Positions 24,410 to 35,324 of a stretch of 64,000 nt of DNA are shown here, in pieces. Origin of the DNA: Dendrophyllia cribrosa. Lineage: Eukaryota; Cnidaria; Anthozoa; Scleractinia; Dendrophylliidae. The position numbers and the translations under genes are program-made. The notes under the pieces are model-generated. The model made no database searches. It had not been told where the DNA came from and was given only the letters and a program-made list of their open reading frames with translations. Each line of letters starts with the position of its first letter. Within the stretch, counting starts at the first letter, position 1. The DNA lies in NCBI GenBank assembly GCA_024195265.1, contig JAJLRJ010000008.1:7344988-7408987 (forward strand), written 5' to 3'.

Positions 24410-24565
24410 TAGCTGCGGTTACACGTTGCAACTTTTACCGAGGTATAACATTCGAAAAGACAATAGCCTACAGCGCAGCGGCTATCGTTAATTCAAAATG
24501 AGCGTACAGTGGCTATTGTTATTTCGAATTTACCTAGGTAAAAGTTGAAACGTGTAACCGCGGCT
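24410..24565. mobile_element. 156-bp MITE, TAGCTGCGGTTACACG ends
   Basis: Ends of about 30 bp: TAGCTGCGGTTACACGTTGC and its near inverse. The interior CAATAGCC and GGCTATTGTTATT also pair. Confidence 0.8.
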
Positions 24566-24626
24566 ATTGACAGAAGCCAATATATACTTCATTTTTGTTG
24601 ACCAATTGACCAATTCTCCTGACCAA

Positions 24627-24633
24627 TTATAAA
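24627..24633 (+). promoter_or_regulatory. candidate TATA box of the 25-kb secreted-protein gene
   Basis: The sequence TATAAAG stands about 440 bp before the start codon. A possible 5' UTR exon runs to about 24847 (donor GTGAGT), with an acceptor after a TTTTGTTCCAG tract at 25016. This is inference from sequence only. Confidence 0.3.
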
Positions 24634-25072
24634 GCGCGCAGCAGTTTCAGTGACTTTGTTTACAGTTCAGAGCACACAACTGGGTTAGGTGCTCGCAAGG
24701 GAAAATGGGACAGCCTTCCCAGCATTATTAGCGACTTGAGACAATAAGCTTATACACACACACGGACAGCGGATTAAAAAATTAATCAAGTGAAACTGGT
24801 CAAATTGGGTTGCGATACGTTTATGATTGTTTTGGTCTCGTACATGGGTGAGTTACAGTATTACATTGACTGTGCGTCTATTGCAATGTCGATTTTCACA
24901 GAATTTAAACTAAGAATTTCTGTTGCTTTCGAGAATAGAAACTCTTAGAATAAAACGTCGCGCAAGTTAATGATGGATAAAAGAACTGACTTTTTATTGT
25001 ATTTGTTTTGTTCCAGTACCCGCCAAAACTTAACTGAGTCACCCGGAACTGGTGTTTGTCGAAACACGTGGA

Positions 25073-25139
25073 ATGGAACACGGATTGCGTTTATTTGCGC
25101 TAGCTGCCTTCTTGTTTTGGTCTGGATGCCGTTTAGTCG
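25073..25139 (+). CDS. signal-peptide exon of secreted proline-rich protein
   Basis: 67 nt from ATG (context GTGGAATGG) to donor GTAAGT, phase 1. It encodes a hydrophobic leader of 22 residues. Confidence 0.65.
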
Positions 25140-26756
25140 GTAAGTAAAAAAGACACCGATTAGTTCATTTTTTTTTTTGGAAAACAGAGACAAATTATAA
25201 AATTTTCCATGACAACTGAGTACCGTTTCTGTTATTCAGACTTTCAACATCACGGTTTCTGCATCCACAAGTAACCAAAGCGTACCAGAAGATTTTGATT
25301 AAATCTGAAATTCCATAAAAAAATGAAGTTGTTAATTGTCTTTAAAAAGCTGTCATATTTCGAATAAACGTTTTAAATCTTTACCTGCTGTCTTTTTCTG
25401 TCATTTAATTCCTTCTGTGCACACTTCTCAGTAAAGCTGTTTTTGGACGATCGATCCGGCATTAATTAAGATAAAATTTGCTCTAAAGCGATAAAAAGAC
25501 AGAAATAGACAACAGGTCATGATATAAAACATTTATTCGGATGCTTCCGGAAGAAAAATTGGAAATCATTTTCTAGCGAATTTTAGATTCATACGAACTC
25601 GATCTTATTGAGCGCTTATCCTGGATATGGCAGTATATGGCAGTATATGGTAGCCTGTTCCATGCGTTAAGACTGTGGGGCCTGGGCTGGGGAGCAGCTG
25701 GAAAAGCGGGAAAAGCGAGGGGAGACTGGGGAGAGGTGCCCTCGCCAAAAGCTCTCTTTCTTACCTTCCCACGCCGTCTATCATGTCTATCATTAATTTC
25801 CACCATCTGGACACCTGAAACAGGCTGTATATATGGCCACTTGGCTCGTTCAAGTGTGTTCACACCAGTCAAACCATGTTTTGTTTCAGTTGCATTGTTT
25901 AACTGTTTTATTTTATCTTAATGACTTCTGTAACAATGCAAAGACCACTTAAACAAACAGTAACAAAATGTAGCTGGATCTTTGTGCAGATCAGGATCAG
26001 CAATGAACTAAGCAGGAGCTAAGAAAGCACGTAAAGATGGAAACAAACGGTTACAATATTTAAAAGGGGCTAAGATAAAATGCTGAAACATGATAGGCTA
26101 ATAAACAAGTAACGGTTGAAAACTAGAAACGGCTAGTAAAAAAAGCATTAAATATGTTGAAGATTAAATTTCGTCGCGTCTGTTCATGCCATTAGGTTCA
26201 AGTGTATTGGCTATAGTGATTAAATATGATTCTCTCGCTTTACGGATCATGTCTCTATTAGAATTAATGAGTTCAAATGGGATGATTTAGAGGTCGTTAA
26301 TGGAGTGTCCGGTGAAAGCAAAGTGCTCTGACACGGCAGTCGGTTGATCCTGATGTTCGTTCAGTTCAAGGCCTATCAGCCTTGCATGTTAATTTTTTTT
26401 ATTTTATCTATCTAGGATGCCTAAAAAATGACGCCTCATCTACGCCTCCATCATTCCCCACAATCTCAGTTAGTTTTCTTCAAATGACTCCAGTACCAAC
26501 GCCACTGTTGCGACCTCTTCCACAACCGAATATGATGGTCTCATTACCAGGCTCTAGTCCTACAGTTCAGCCCACGCGGCCATCAAAACGTCCAGTGGGG
26601 ATGTCCTGTTCAGCGGATGCCAAAATGATCAGTCCAGCACATGCGCAGTTGCTTTCAGCGACCGCATTACCCAATTTACGGCCGACAGCACCAACCCCTA
26701 ATATTCAATCCACCTGCCTTCCGGTCTTGAACAATACATACGTATTATCCTATTAG
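25073..26756 (+). CDS. secreted proline-rich protein, two coding exons
   Basis: Gene-level model, 135 residues. Exon 25073-25139 (ATG GAA CAC; 22 codons plus one base) is a clean signal peptide (LRLFALAAFLFWSG) and ends at donor GTAAGT in phase 1. Exon 26416-26756 opens after a T-rich tract and TCTAG in the matching phase (G + GA) and stays open to TAG. The mature part is rich in Pro, Ser and Thr (PVPTPLLRPLPQPNMM, PTVQPTRPSKRP) with three Cys. No domain is recognised. The role is probably extracellular (mucin-like, matrix or peptide precursor), which is inference. An alternative acceptor at 25239 would give a 33-residue product ending DFQHHGFCIHK. It converges with the minus-strand exons at 27-30 kb. 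Confidence 0.55.
26164..26370 (-). pseudogene. Penelope-like/GIY-YIG retroelement remnant
   Basis: Reading the minus strand gives SEHFAFTGHSINDL, stop, IIPFELINSNRD, IRKARESYLI and NGMNRRDEI, then a stop. This is the C-terminal part of the GIY-YIG endonuclease region common in Penelope-like elements (the ARE-YLI...GMNRR pattern is the recognisable part). One in-frame stop at 26287-26289 and the missing 5' portion make it a relic. It lies in the intron of the 25-kb gene. Confidence 0.6.
26416..26756 (+). CDS. terminal exon of secreted proline-rich protein
   Basis: 341 nt. It starts GATGCCTAAAA after ATCTATCTAG and ends TATTAG. It encodes a Pro/Ser/Thr-rich, low-complexity tail with Cys at its first, middle and last thirds. 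ATTAAA near 26911 could serve as poly(A) signal. Confidence 0.55.
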
Positions 26757-27282
26757 AGTGGTTTTCGATAGCTCTATAATTGGTTCAATCAAAGTTCAAG
26801 GGAACTCATGCCCTAAGGGTTCTTCACAGTGTTCATGTATGCTCTTCCCTACAGTTTTCGTTTTATTAGATCAACGGCTGAAACGGAAACGATAGCGAAC
26901 TACGGTCACAACATTAAAAAAGTGGAGTTAATGAGCTTATTCAACAAATCAAGAACCAACCTTGTTCCCAGGGTTTCTCTTCTTCTTCTCCTCCTCTGCT
27001 CCAGGGAACGGCTTCAACAAACTTTATTTTACCATCTTATTCACTGATCACACAATAAGTATTAACCAGTTAAATTTCAGTATAAAGTTTTTGTTTATTT
27101 TAATTATTTTGTTACCAAGCAGAGTTTTGGTACGATAAAGCCAAGACATTGCATCTTAATTTTATGACAGTTTGTATTGAACTGTGGAAACCTTTTTCCA
27201 ATAGTGCCAGCCCTAAATTCAACTTGAGTTTACACTTACACTCGCCGGGCACACTGCAGCAGACTATTTTATCAATGAAGAT

Positions 27283-27288
27283 TTTATT
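27283..27288 (-). terminator. poly(A) signal overlapping the stop codon
   Basis: AATAAA on the minus strand contains the TAA stop of the 27284-27969 exon (GAATAAAATC). Confidence 0.45.
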
Positions 27289-27969
27289 CCCTAATTCTGT
27301 TCAGAATGGCGTCAGGGAACTCGGTATACCTGAGAATCGTTCCGGGTAAGTGACCACCAAAATGTCTCGTATGGGAAGCTACCCGAGGGAAGGCCCGAGG
27401 AATAGCCCGTGGGTAGTGATAGATACCGTGAGAGAGTCGCGGAAGAGTCGCGGCAATTCCGGGGAGAGTGTTTGTGAAACTTACGAGATTTCTAGCTGTG
27501 GTCTCTAAATAAGGAGACGATGAAACGTGACGCGAAGAGTGGGGAATAAAGATTGAATTGGTTTCTCGCTGTGGATAGTTGAAAGTACTTTGTAGGTAAG
27601 GGGTAATAACTCTAGGCCCAACCGTATTGAATAGATGAGTCGCAGCTGTCGGGAGATAAGAAGACTGCCAGCTTGTTTGACCCGTGGGACTTGATATCCA
27701 ACCCGCGGGATTTGATGCCCAACCTGCGGGATTGGAAAAGTATGAAGCAGAGGAAGGGGAAGTACTAAAGCTTTGATATCCCTGGGTGTATGGAGGCCAG
27801 GAAGGTGGTACTTGTCCGAATGATCTGTAACTAGCATGGGCGGCAGGCTGTCCATACTGATGATGGTGATAATGCGCATATCTTGGGTGATGCTGGTATC
27901 GAGGGTGATAGTTTGATTCATATTCATCGTCTTCTTCCGGATGGTGACGCGACGGCCATCCTCCCCTAC
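27284..27969 (-). CDS. terminal exon, Tyr/His/Pro-rich low-complexity protein
   Basis: 227 residues open after the acceptor TTGCCTTTCAG (27971-27970), entering in phase 1. It begins RGGWPSRHHPEEDDEYES, then has a His/Tyr-rich part (YHPRYQHHPRYAHYHHHQYG), a Ser/Pro/Tyr part with repeats of NPAGW, and a final Pro/Arg/His part ending LNRIRE. The stop codon TAA lies inside AATAAA. No domain is recognised; such composition is common in secreted structural or disordered proteins. Upstream exons are not found. It shares the word SYRSF and the phase-1 entry with the exon at 29336-29898, so the two may be alternative last exons of one gene or tandem paralogues. Confidence 0.6.
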
Positions 27970-28075
27970 CTGAAAGGCAATAACAAAGCATGTTTACATT
28001 GGAGTCTGCATTGATGTTTGTTTGCTGAAAAATGGGTTGATAGTTCAGCGTGCTCTGAACAGTAAGAGCAAACCC

Positions 28076-28460
28076 CGGGGGGTACTCAACAAAGTTTTGT
28101 ACGGGGATGCTCCGCCCCGATGTCCAAACCCTTACCCTTTCATATACCGTTTTTGACAGAAAAGGTACCCCTTTCATTTACCTTTCATTGAAAATGGTAC
28201 CCCTTTCATATACCTTTCATTGAAAATGGTACCCCTTTACGCCTTTACGCCTTTACGCGCGTCTGTTTGATATATTTTGAAAGGCCCTTTTCACAATACT
28301 TAAATAGCAGTTTTCCCTACCTTTTAATGCTTCAACTCGTGTTTTCGCTACCATTTCCCATTCTTCGTGAAATCCCGACCCTTTCATATACCTCCAGCCT
28401 AAAAAAGGTACCCCTTTCGGGCAGAGCATCCCCGTATAGCCCATTATAGGGAGTACCCCC
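28076..28460. mobile_element. inverted-repeat element, GGGGTACTC ends
   Basis: GGGGGGTACTC with TACGGGGATGCTC inside the left end is matched by the inverse GAGCATCCCCGTA and GAGTACCCCC at the right. The inside repeats GGTACCCCTTTCATATACCT several times. A poly-C tract (28463-28482) follows. Confidence 0.7.
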
Positions 28461-28928
28461 CACCCCCCCCCCCCCCCCCCCCGGGGGGAGGAGCAAACAT
28501 GCTGTCTTACAACCGGTAATCAAATTAATGATGATTTAGGGCGCGCTTACCTATCATGTCAGAACTGGTCGGCCGAACCGCCCAATTTCTAAATAGTATG
28601 CCGTTAATATTTTCGGACTAGCCCTCCAGAATGGTCAATTCGTAGATAGCATGCATCATTTTGATGGATTTGTAGGAACAGGTCTTCAAAAAGGTGAATC
28701 CCGTTTACAAACTGACCGGTCTGGCCGACCAGTTCTGACAAATGGTAACCGCTCTTAGTTTACGTAATTTTCCCGCTCTTGGTACGGAATACATATTTTC
28801 GTTGCGCTTGTAACGGTTGCATGTTTTCCCGCGCTTGACGCCAGTTGCATGTTTCGCTTCGAGTTCTGATTGGCTGTTTTCTCACTTCCGTTGTTATGAT
28901 TTGCTAATTGCGTTTGCTGCAGTATGAG

Positions 28929-29283
28929 TTTTACCAGGAGCCCATTACCGGGGCGTGCAACTACCATAAATTCATGCGACGGCGTTTTTACAAGTAGGTT
29001 TTTTTTTAGATAAGCCTTTCCCGCGAATTGGTTTCGGAAAGCCAATCACAAGCAATTACATAATTAATAACTATTCACATGTTCACATTCCTGTGTGGCG
29101 AATGTCTGATTTCCAGTCGCTATGTGAATATGTGAATGTTGTCAATTATGCAATTGCGTGATTGGTTTTCCGAAACCAATTCACGGGAAAGGCTTATCTA
29201 AAAATAAACCTACTTGTAAAAACGCCGTTTCACAGGCGCAGTATGGAAGTTGCACGCTCCGGGATTATGGGCTCCTGGTTTTA
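28929..29283. mobile_element. 355-bp element with very long inverted arms
   Basis: The left arm (TTTTACCAGGAGCCC, GGGGCGTGCAACT, AAACCTACTTGTAAA on the opposite strand) pairs over about 150 bp with the right arm, with mismatches. The tip holds TATTCACATGTTCACATTCC facing its inverse. It lies just after the 3' end of the 29336-29898 exon. Confidence 0.75.
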
Positions 29284-29329
29284 CTAAGTTTTAAAGAAAA
29301 CGCCGATATCACTACAATAAAAATAATTA

Positions 29330-29335
29330 TTTATT
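29330..29335 (-). terminator. poly(A) signal directly after the stop codon
   Basis: On the minus strand TAG is followed at once by AATAAATAATT, so the transcript would have almost no 3' UTR before the signal. Confidence 0.55.
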
Positions 29336-29898
29336 CTAAATACCATGATGACGTCTAGGTGGTTCCCAGTCCCAATCATCTCTCTCCTCTTCCAATTCGT
29401 CCTCGTACCCAGTCCTGTCGCGTGGTTGATCCTCAGATTCATCGTGATCATCTTCCTCGTCCTCGTAGTCCCGATATCTTTCCGACGTGTCGTCGTACAA
29501 AGGCTCGAAATCCCGATGTCTCAGTGGTAAATCTTTGAAAGATCGATACGAGCCTCTCACGTCCTCTTCCGGAAACTCCTCGCCATCCGGTGGATCGTCG
29601 TAATCACTTCGGGGATCATCGTAATCTTCGTCGTCGTCGTAGTCGTAGGGACGAAACGATTTCTTTACTGCATTGCTTTTGTGTTTCTTGGTGCATAGTT
29701 TATTGCCAGAAATTCCTGTATAATTATGTTCACATTTTCGCGGTATGCTCAAAATCGACAATCTCTTTTCTGAGATGTTTGATGCTTGATTTTTTGCCGA
29801 GGGATTATCGTTTCCAGTGGTTTCTCTGTTTCTAACAAGGTCGCTGTTTAACTTGAAGAACTTTAATAGAGATCCATTGTGTATCTTAGTGATTGATC
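29336..29898 (-). CDS. terminal exon, Asp/Glu/Arg/Tyr-rich protein
   Basis: 186 residues open after the acceptor CTTAATTTGTAG (29900-29899), phase 1. A neutral N part with two Cys (CEHNYTGISGNKLC) precedes a highly charged acidic part (RPYDYDDDEDYDDPRSDYDD, then EEFPEED, SYRSFKDLPLRHRD, YRDYEDEEDDHDESEDQ). It ends PPRRHHGI and TAG, immediately followed by AATAAA. The strong acidity recalls calcium-binding matrix proteins of biomineralising animals, but no family is recognised and that role is inference. No signal peptide is on this exon; an upstream exon must exist. Confidence 0.62.
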
Positions 29899-32142
29899 CT
29901 ACAAATTAAGAATAATGCCACTATTAAAGCCAAACAAAAACGATTTAAGAGATATTACCCCCCAAATTGTTAATAGTTAATAATGGACATGCATAGCCTC
30001 CTCTGCCAAAGGGAAAGTCATTAAAAATAGCTTGAAAAGAGACTGGGAGAGTATAAGACTTTCTGAAGGGTACGACTGCTCAAAAGAAGCAGACAAATCC
30101 CAGTGCGCATGCAATTCAATGCTCTTTTTCAATTTCATCATTTTTTTCTCCAGGCCCCTCCCAAGAAACTCCTCCGTTTCAGAGTTGCAGGCGGGGGAAG
30201 CTTGGTCCCTGGCGAAACACTGTCATCCCAGAATTTTCGCTTCGGACTGGGCTATCTATACAGCAACAATAGAAGCAGCTTTTTAAGTGTTTTTGAAGTT
30301 GAAATCAATAAACAATGGTGCGCAATACGTACACGACTATTTGCATTCCCTTCATTTTTGCGGGGGTTCTGTCTAGAGGGGCTTTATACCAAACATCCTA
30401 GCTTTCCATGGTATACCGCAGGATTCTCGATCACAACAGTGTATAGTGCCTTGATATACTTCTTGCAATAACTACGTATTTAACAAGCCGTGTATTCAAA
30501 CGACTCGTAAAAAAAGAAGAGATTTTGGCAAACCCAGTCTGCTACATAGGCTAATGAGCCACATAATTACTCTAGCAGGGGATTACAAGTGTTTATCACA
30601 CGTTAGCTGGAAAACAAACCCACATATAACATTAAATCAGGGCAAATTGTCTTTTGAAATTTTGTTGCATTTATCTGCGAACAAAACCGTAATTACTGTG
30701 CTTTAAACCTTCAAACTTAGGTTTATATGAGGGTGTGTGTGATGGAACGTACTCAGAATAAATATAAGAAACAAAACTCAAAATCGCTCGTCCAGGAACA
30801 TTATTTTGTTCCATGTTATTTATCAAAACTTGCTTATAATACGATAAAAAGAAACATAGAATGCACGATCACTGCAACAAACCGTTGAGAATGGCCGAAT
30901 CTGGGTTTCCTGACCTAGATCAGTATTAATACTTGAAGTGAAACAAAAGAAACGGCAAACTGATCCTTACGGAAGAAAAACAGAAGCAGAAGCTGAAGCA
31001 AATAAAATAAAAGTGGAATATAATAGTACCCAATATTTCGCTTTGCAAAACAAAGCTTCTTCTTCTTCTTTATAATACGATAACTACATACATTAAGTTT
31101 TCAGTAGCTCAAAAATCCGTTAACGGAATATAGCCAATGGACTTGAACTGTATCGAGTAATATTCAAAAGAAACCACACAATAAGATTAGGTTTTGTGGC
31201 TAGACCGCATTTTCTACCCAGCCCTACTTGAAATAAGTATAATAAATAAATAAGTATAAGTATAACACATCTTTTCTTTACTATGAGCTATGATCAGTCC
31301 TTTAAATCTTCATGGAACTTCAACAGAGAAGAGAAAATTACGCGCGTACGCACACTCACAACAGAGTAAAAGATTCACCACGCGATTTTTACCGCGCGCG
31401 TATTTCTTCTCGCGCGCTGTCAGTGAGGGAATGGCAAGTATTTCAACTCGTTGTAGAAAGTTTACGTGAACAAATATTTTTTTTCTACGTACCTTTGTTT
31501 TGCGCTTCACAGTAAAACACGACGCATAAAATCGAAGTCAGAAGCGGGTACCAGAGGTACATTGTTCACCGCACGCAGTGATTCAACATGACACGGGTTT
31601 ACATGATGATTCCTTAAACACAAGTCCACAGTTATGAATACTGAAATACCTCGTACGGTTTCATTACTGATCTAATGTAATGCGATTGAAGCCAGTTTTA
31701 GGTAAATAACGGTTTAATTTTCTCTATATTCCCGAGTTATTAAAATGAGTGAAACTTGACAGAATCTTATAAATAAATAAGTTGAAGCTTTTGGATAGAC
31801 CGGGGTGTCAAGTGTTGCGCAAATGCACGCCCGGGGGGGGGGGGGGGGGGGGGGGGAGGGAGGTAGAGGGGGTTGGGCGGAGGTTGGGGGGGGATTTGAG
31901 GGGTAGGTGAAACATTTTCTCCCTCCTAACCCTGACAACAATTCTTATTTTGCGCGTTCGAAGAAATAGCACCCCAATTGCTGAAATATGGTACGAGAGT
32001 GGACAGTTTTCCACTGAAAGAACAATTTACAGGCAAATTTAACTTGATAAAGAATAGTCTGCGTGGGAGGCGCAAGAAAGGGAAATGGAATGGGGGATTG
32101 GGCGCGCGCGTCAATGCCTTCTTCCTCTCCCCTTTCTAGTTC
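29899..32142. other. region upstream of the acidic-protein exon
   Basis: Upstream exons of the 27-30 kb gene or genes should lie here or further right on the minus strand, but I could not identify a signal-peptide exon. A frame at 30154-30286 (plus) after TTTTTTCTCCAG ends before an AATAAA (30307) but shows no family features. A poly-G run is at 31833-31856. Confidence 0.3.
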
Positions 32143-32328
32143 CCTGCGTAGCTGGCGGGTTTTTTTGTTAGCGCGCGCGATGCTGAGTTCGCGAGCGGCA
32201 AGCGCGCGAGCGGTAAAGCCGCAAAAAAGACTGCGAGAGGAGTCTTTTTCGCAATTATCTTTCGCAAACAGCTTTGCCGTTTGCGAATTCAGCATCGCGC
32301 GCGCCAACAAAACCGCCAGCTACGCAGG
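32143..32328. mobile_element. 186-bp MITE, CCTGCGTAGCTGGCGGGTTT ends
   Basis: The ends CCTGCGTAGCTGGCGGGTTT and their near inverse (AAACCGCCAGCTACGCAGG) are followed by paired GCGCGCGCGATGCTGA. It is GC-rich compared with its surroundings. Confidence 0.8.
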
Positions 32329-34556
32329 CTACTTTCTAGCGCCTGCCCTGCGCCTGCCATGGAGGCTAGATAAAGAATAAACGGCATACCTCGCGGTCAT
32401 TTCCGTACCAAGAGCGTAAAAGGCGCCATACGAAAGCTTTGGGTGAGAGAAACGGGGAGAGGACATCTTCCCTTTTCATTTGTCCGCTCTTTCTCGCGTC
32501 CCAAGTTTTGACAGGTTTTGAGCGCCCTTCACGCTCTTGGGATGAAGGCATTGATCACTTTCCAGGCTAGAAACGTTAACAAGAAAATTAAAGGACGATT
32601 GTTCACTCAAAACGCAGGGAACATCCTTAATCATGTCATTGTGGCTGAATGTTTGAAATGGCAGCACAAGTACTTATAAAAAAATCATGAAATTACGTCA
32701 TTGCAGTACATGGAATTTAGAGTAAAGTTCACTTTGTGTAAAATGTTTGGTGATTTTCGCTTGCACTGATGTATATTCCTCTCGACTATCCATGTGGAAA
32801 AGAGAAACTACTTGTGTTAGGGAAGCCTCCCTCATTAACCTCACTGATTAATGTTGAAAGCACTTGAAAGGACTGATTAAACGCTTAAAACTTTACAAAA
32901 AAGAAATCAACCAATCAATTTTTTATATATATATTTATTAAATAACAGGGTTTGAAAATCATTTATAATAATATTTTTTGCACGAAAAACACGAACACTA
33001 TTCATCAATTTAATATATAGAATCACTTAAAACACAGACTACTAAAACAGATAACTGTTGAAAAAAATAAAATATTTTTGAAATGTTGGTAATTGACTTT
33101 AAGTGCTTTTGTGCAAATTGTAAAAATCTCCAATAATTTTTTCGTCAAACAAGGTGAACTATGCTATACACAAAAAATTTTTTTTTTCTAATTTAATCAT
33201 TCTGATATTTATTGATACAACTACACCTTAGTCAATAAAGCAAGCAAGCAAAAAACATAATAAGTCCTATAGCTTCGGCTTTGAAAAAATATATATATAT
33301 ATTTGATGGCAGCTGCTACCATTTGCTATGGTGGCTAGGCTTTTTTGTGAGAAAGTGAAGCGCCAAATTAGCAACAACATTTCAGCTGCATCATCAATAT
33401 CGATGCAGTTTGTTAATTTGCACTCTTGAGTCACACTGATTTGGCCTCAGCTACCAGGATAGCAATTTCCTTATATTTTATGACTCAGTTTTATTTTAAA
33501 ATTTAGTGCCAAGAAAGGGTGTAATCATATTATAAAGCAATGCTTCAAAGATAGCCAATTATCAGTGACAGCGACTAATAGTTACACTACTGCTAGAAAG
33601 TGACTAAATTATTTTATAAAGTAACACAGTTCACACTTTTACTCAAAAAGTAATCTACAGCAAAACTATTTTTTACCACTTTTTTTAACTTACAAATCAT
33701 TACTTACACTACAACAAAAAAATTCAGCTGTTATCATTTCAGGTTTTGCAAACCTTAGTTAATATTAGCACAATGGTTAAGAAACCTGAGAAATGTTTTT
33801 GTTTGATGTTTTTGATAGCGTTTTTCGGCCTTGACCTGGCACAACCACAAAAGATTTTGAACCTTGTTTGAGAAACTAACCCTAACCAATAGAAAATGTT
33901 TCTTTTAAGTTATTCAGTCATAACGTGTCATTGGAAAACTAAAGATGTGCATGGTTGTGGCACTTTCAACATAATTTCTAGCTCCTTTCTTATCGCTATT
34001 GAAGTCTGCAAGGTTTCATAATGTTACCTATAATCAAGCTTCTCTATCACTTAAGCGAAAAGAGATTTGTCCATAAAACAGCAACAATTTTTCATTCCAA
34101 TAGTCCACAAGCTGGCTAACTTGTTTTGGACCAAAAGCTAGGAATCTCTTTCGAATGGTGCAGACATGCAAATGAGCAAGTAGTGACAAATTAAGGCAAG
34201 CTGATGTGAGCCTGCTTGCAAGCTATAAATTCCTATAAACTTGACCATCCAAATGAAAGCTATTGGCCAGCATTACTATTATTATACTATACAAGGTGAT
34301 TCTAATTTTTGAATCTAAAGTGTGACTATTTATATGAAGACTACACAACAATACTTTCCGATAGTGTTGATTGACTTTGTTTGTCTTGTTTTCAAAAAAT
34401 ATTATCTCAAGAACTAAGGTACCCATATAATATTTTAAAACTTTAACATTCTCTGGAGTTCTAATATAAAAAGTGACTTTGCATCCAAGTTGCTTCTTTT
34501 TGCTTAGAAAATGACACAAGAAATGTATCCTGGGTTCCCTGTGCTCTTGATACCAG
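32329..34556. other. CSRP 3' flank and untranslated region
   Basis: AT-rich. The CSRP 3' UTR extends leftwards from 34556; possible poly(A) signals on the minus strand are AATAAAACTG (about 33490) and AATAAATATC (about 33206). Short (TA)n runs are near 32926 and 33287. Confidence 0.35.
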
Positions 34557-34621
34557 CTATGTCCTGGATAGTGCCTGGCCAAACCCAAATCCTTTAGGAG
34601 CAAAGTTTATCTCATAACAGG
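34557..34621 (-). CDS. CSRP: CSRP exon 4: LIM2 end and stop
   Basis: 65 nt, [16 protein letters not shown], then ALSRT and TAG. Acceptor TTATCTTCTTACAG. It completes the last zinc ligand pair C-R-A-C. Confidence 0.93.
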
Positions 34622-35275
34622 CTGTAAGAAGATAAATGAAATTATTCATTAAAAATAATAAAAATTAATATTATAAGTTTTATATAATCATTTTACAATT
34701 TCAGGTGAGCTTTGATAATGATTGGTTGTATTGGCGAATCTTTGTTGATGCATTGTTTACATTTCATTTTATTAGCAAACAAATTTACGTCTAGAGAATG
34801 TGCGCACCGCGCTAAACACAAATTGACTTTAAAAGTTGAAAGAGCTTGTTAAACTTAATATTCTATGCATTTTTTTAGCTCTTTTTGTGTAATATATCAG
34901 CTATCAAAGTCTGCCAAATTGTTGGGTGGCAAAAGCACGATACATACTTTGCCAAATTTTGAGTTTATAAATTTAATACACAAAAAGTGGTAGAGGAGTG
35001 AATGGATGGATGGATGGACAAATGGATAAAACATTTTTAATGACTGAAGAAAAATGTACAATAATTATTGAAAGTTAGAATGAAAGAAAGAATGAGCAAA
35101 CAAATGTATTCATAGAGAATCGATGAACTGAATGGATGAACAATAAACTAATTACCTCTGCAATAGATTTCTTGTTCATGATCTCGCATTGTGGTTGGAG
35201 TCAACCCTTTACTGCAAGCCACACACTTGAAGCAGTGCTTGTGAAACAACTAAAACAACAAAAACAGACCAGGAT

Positions 35276-35324
<49 letters not shown>

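Noticed and set aside
27505..27927. 140-codon minus-strand frame overlapping the Tyr/His/Pro-rich exon
   Set aside because: It is a shadow of the 27284-27969 exon, which has the acceptor, stop and poly(A) signal.
30032..30471. Possible terminal exon before AATAAA at 30307
   Set aside because: The splice acceptor is plausible, but no upstream exon fits and the frame shows no family features.
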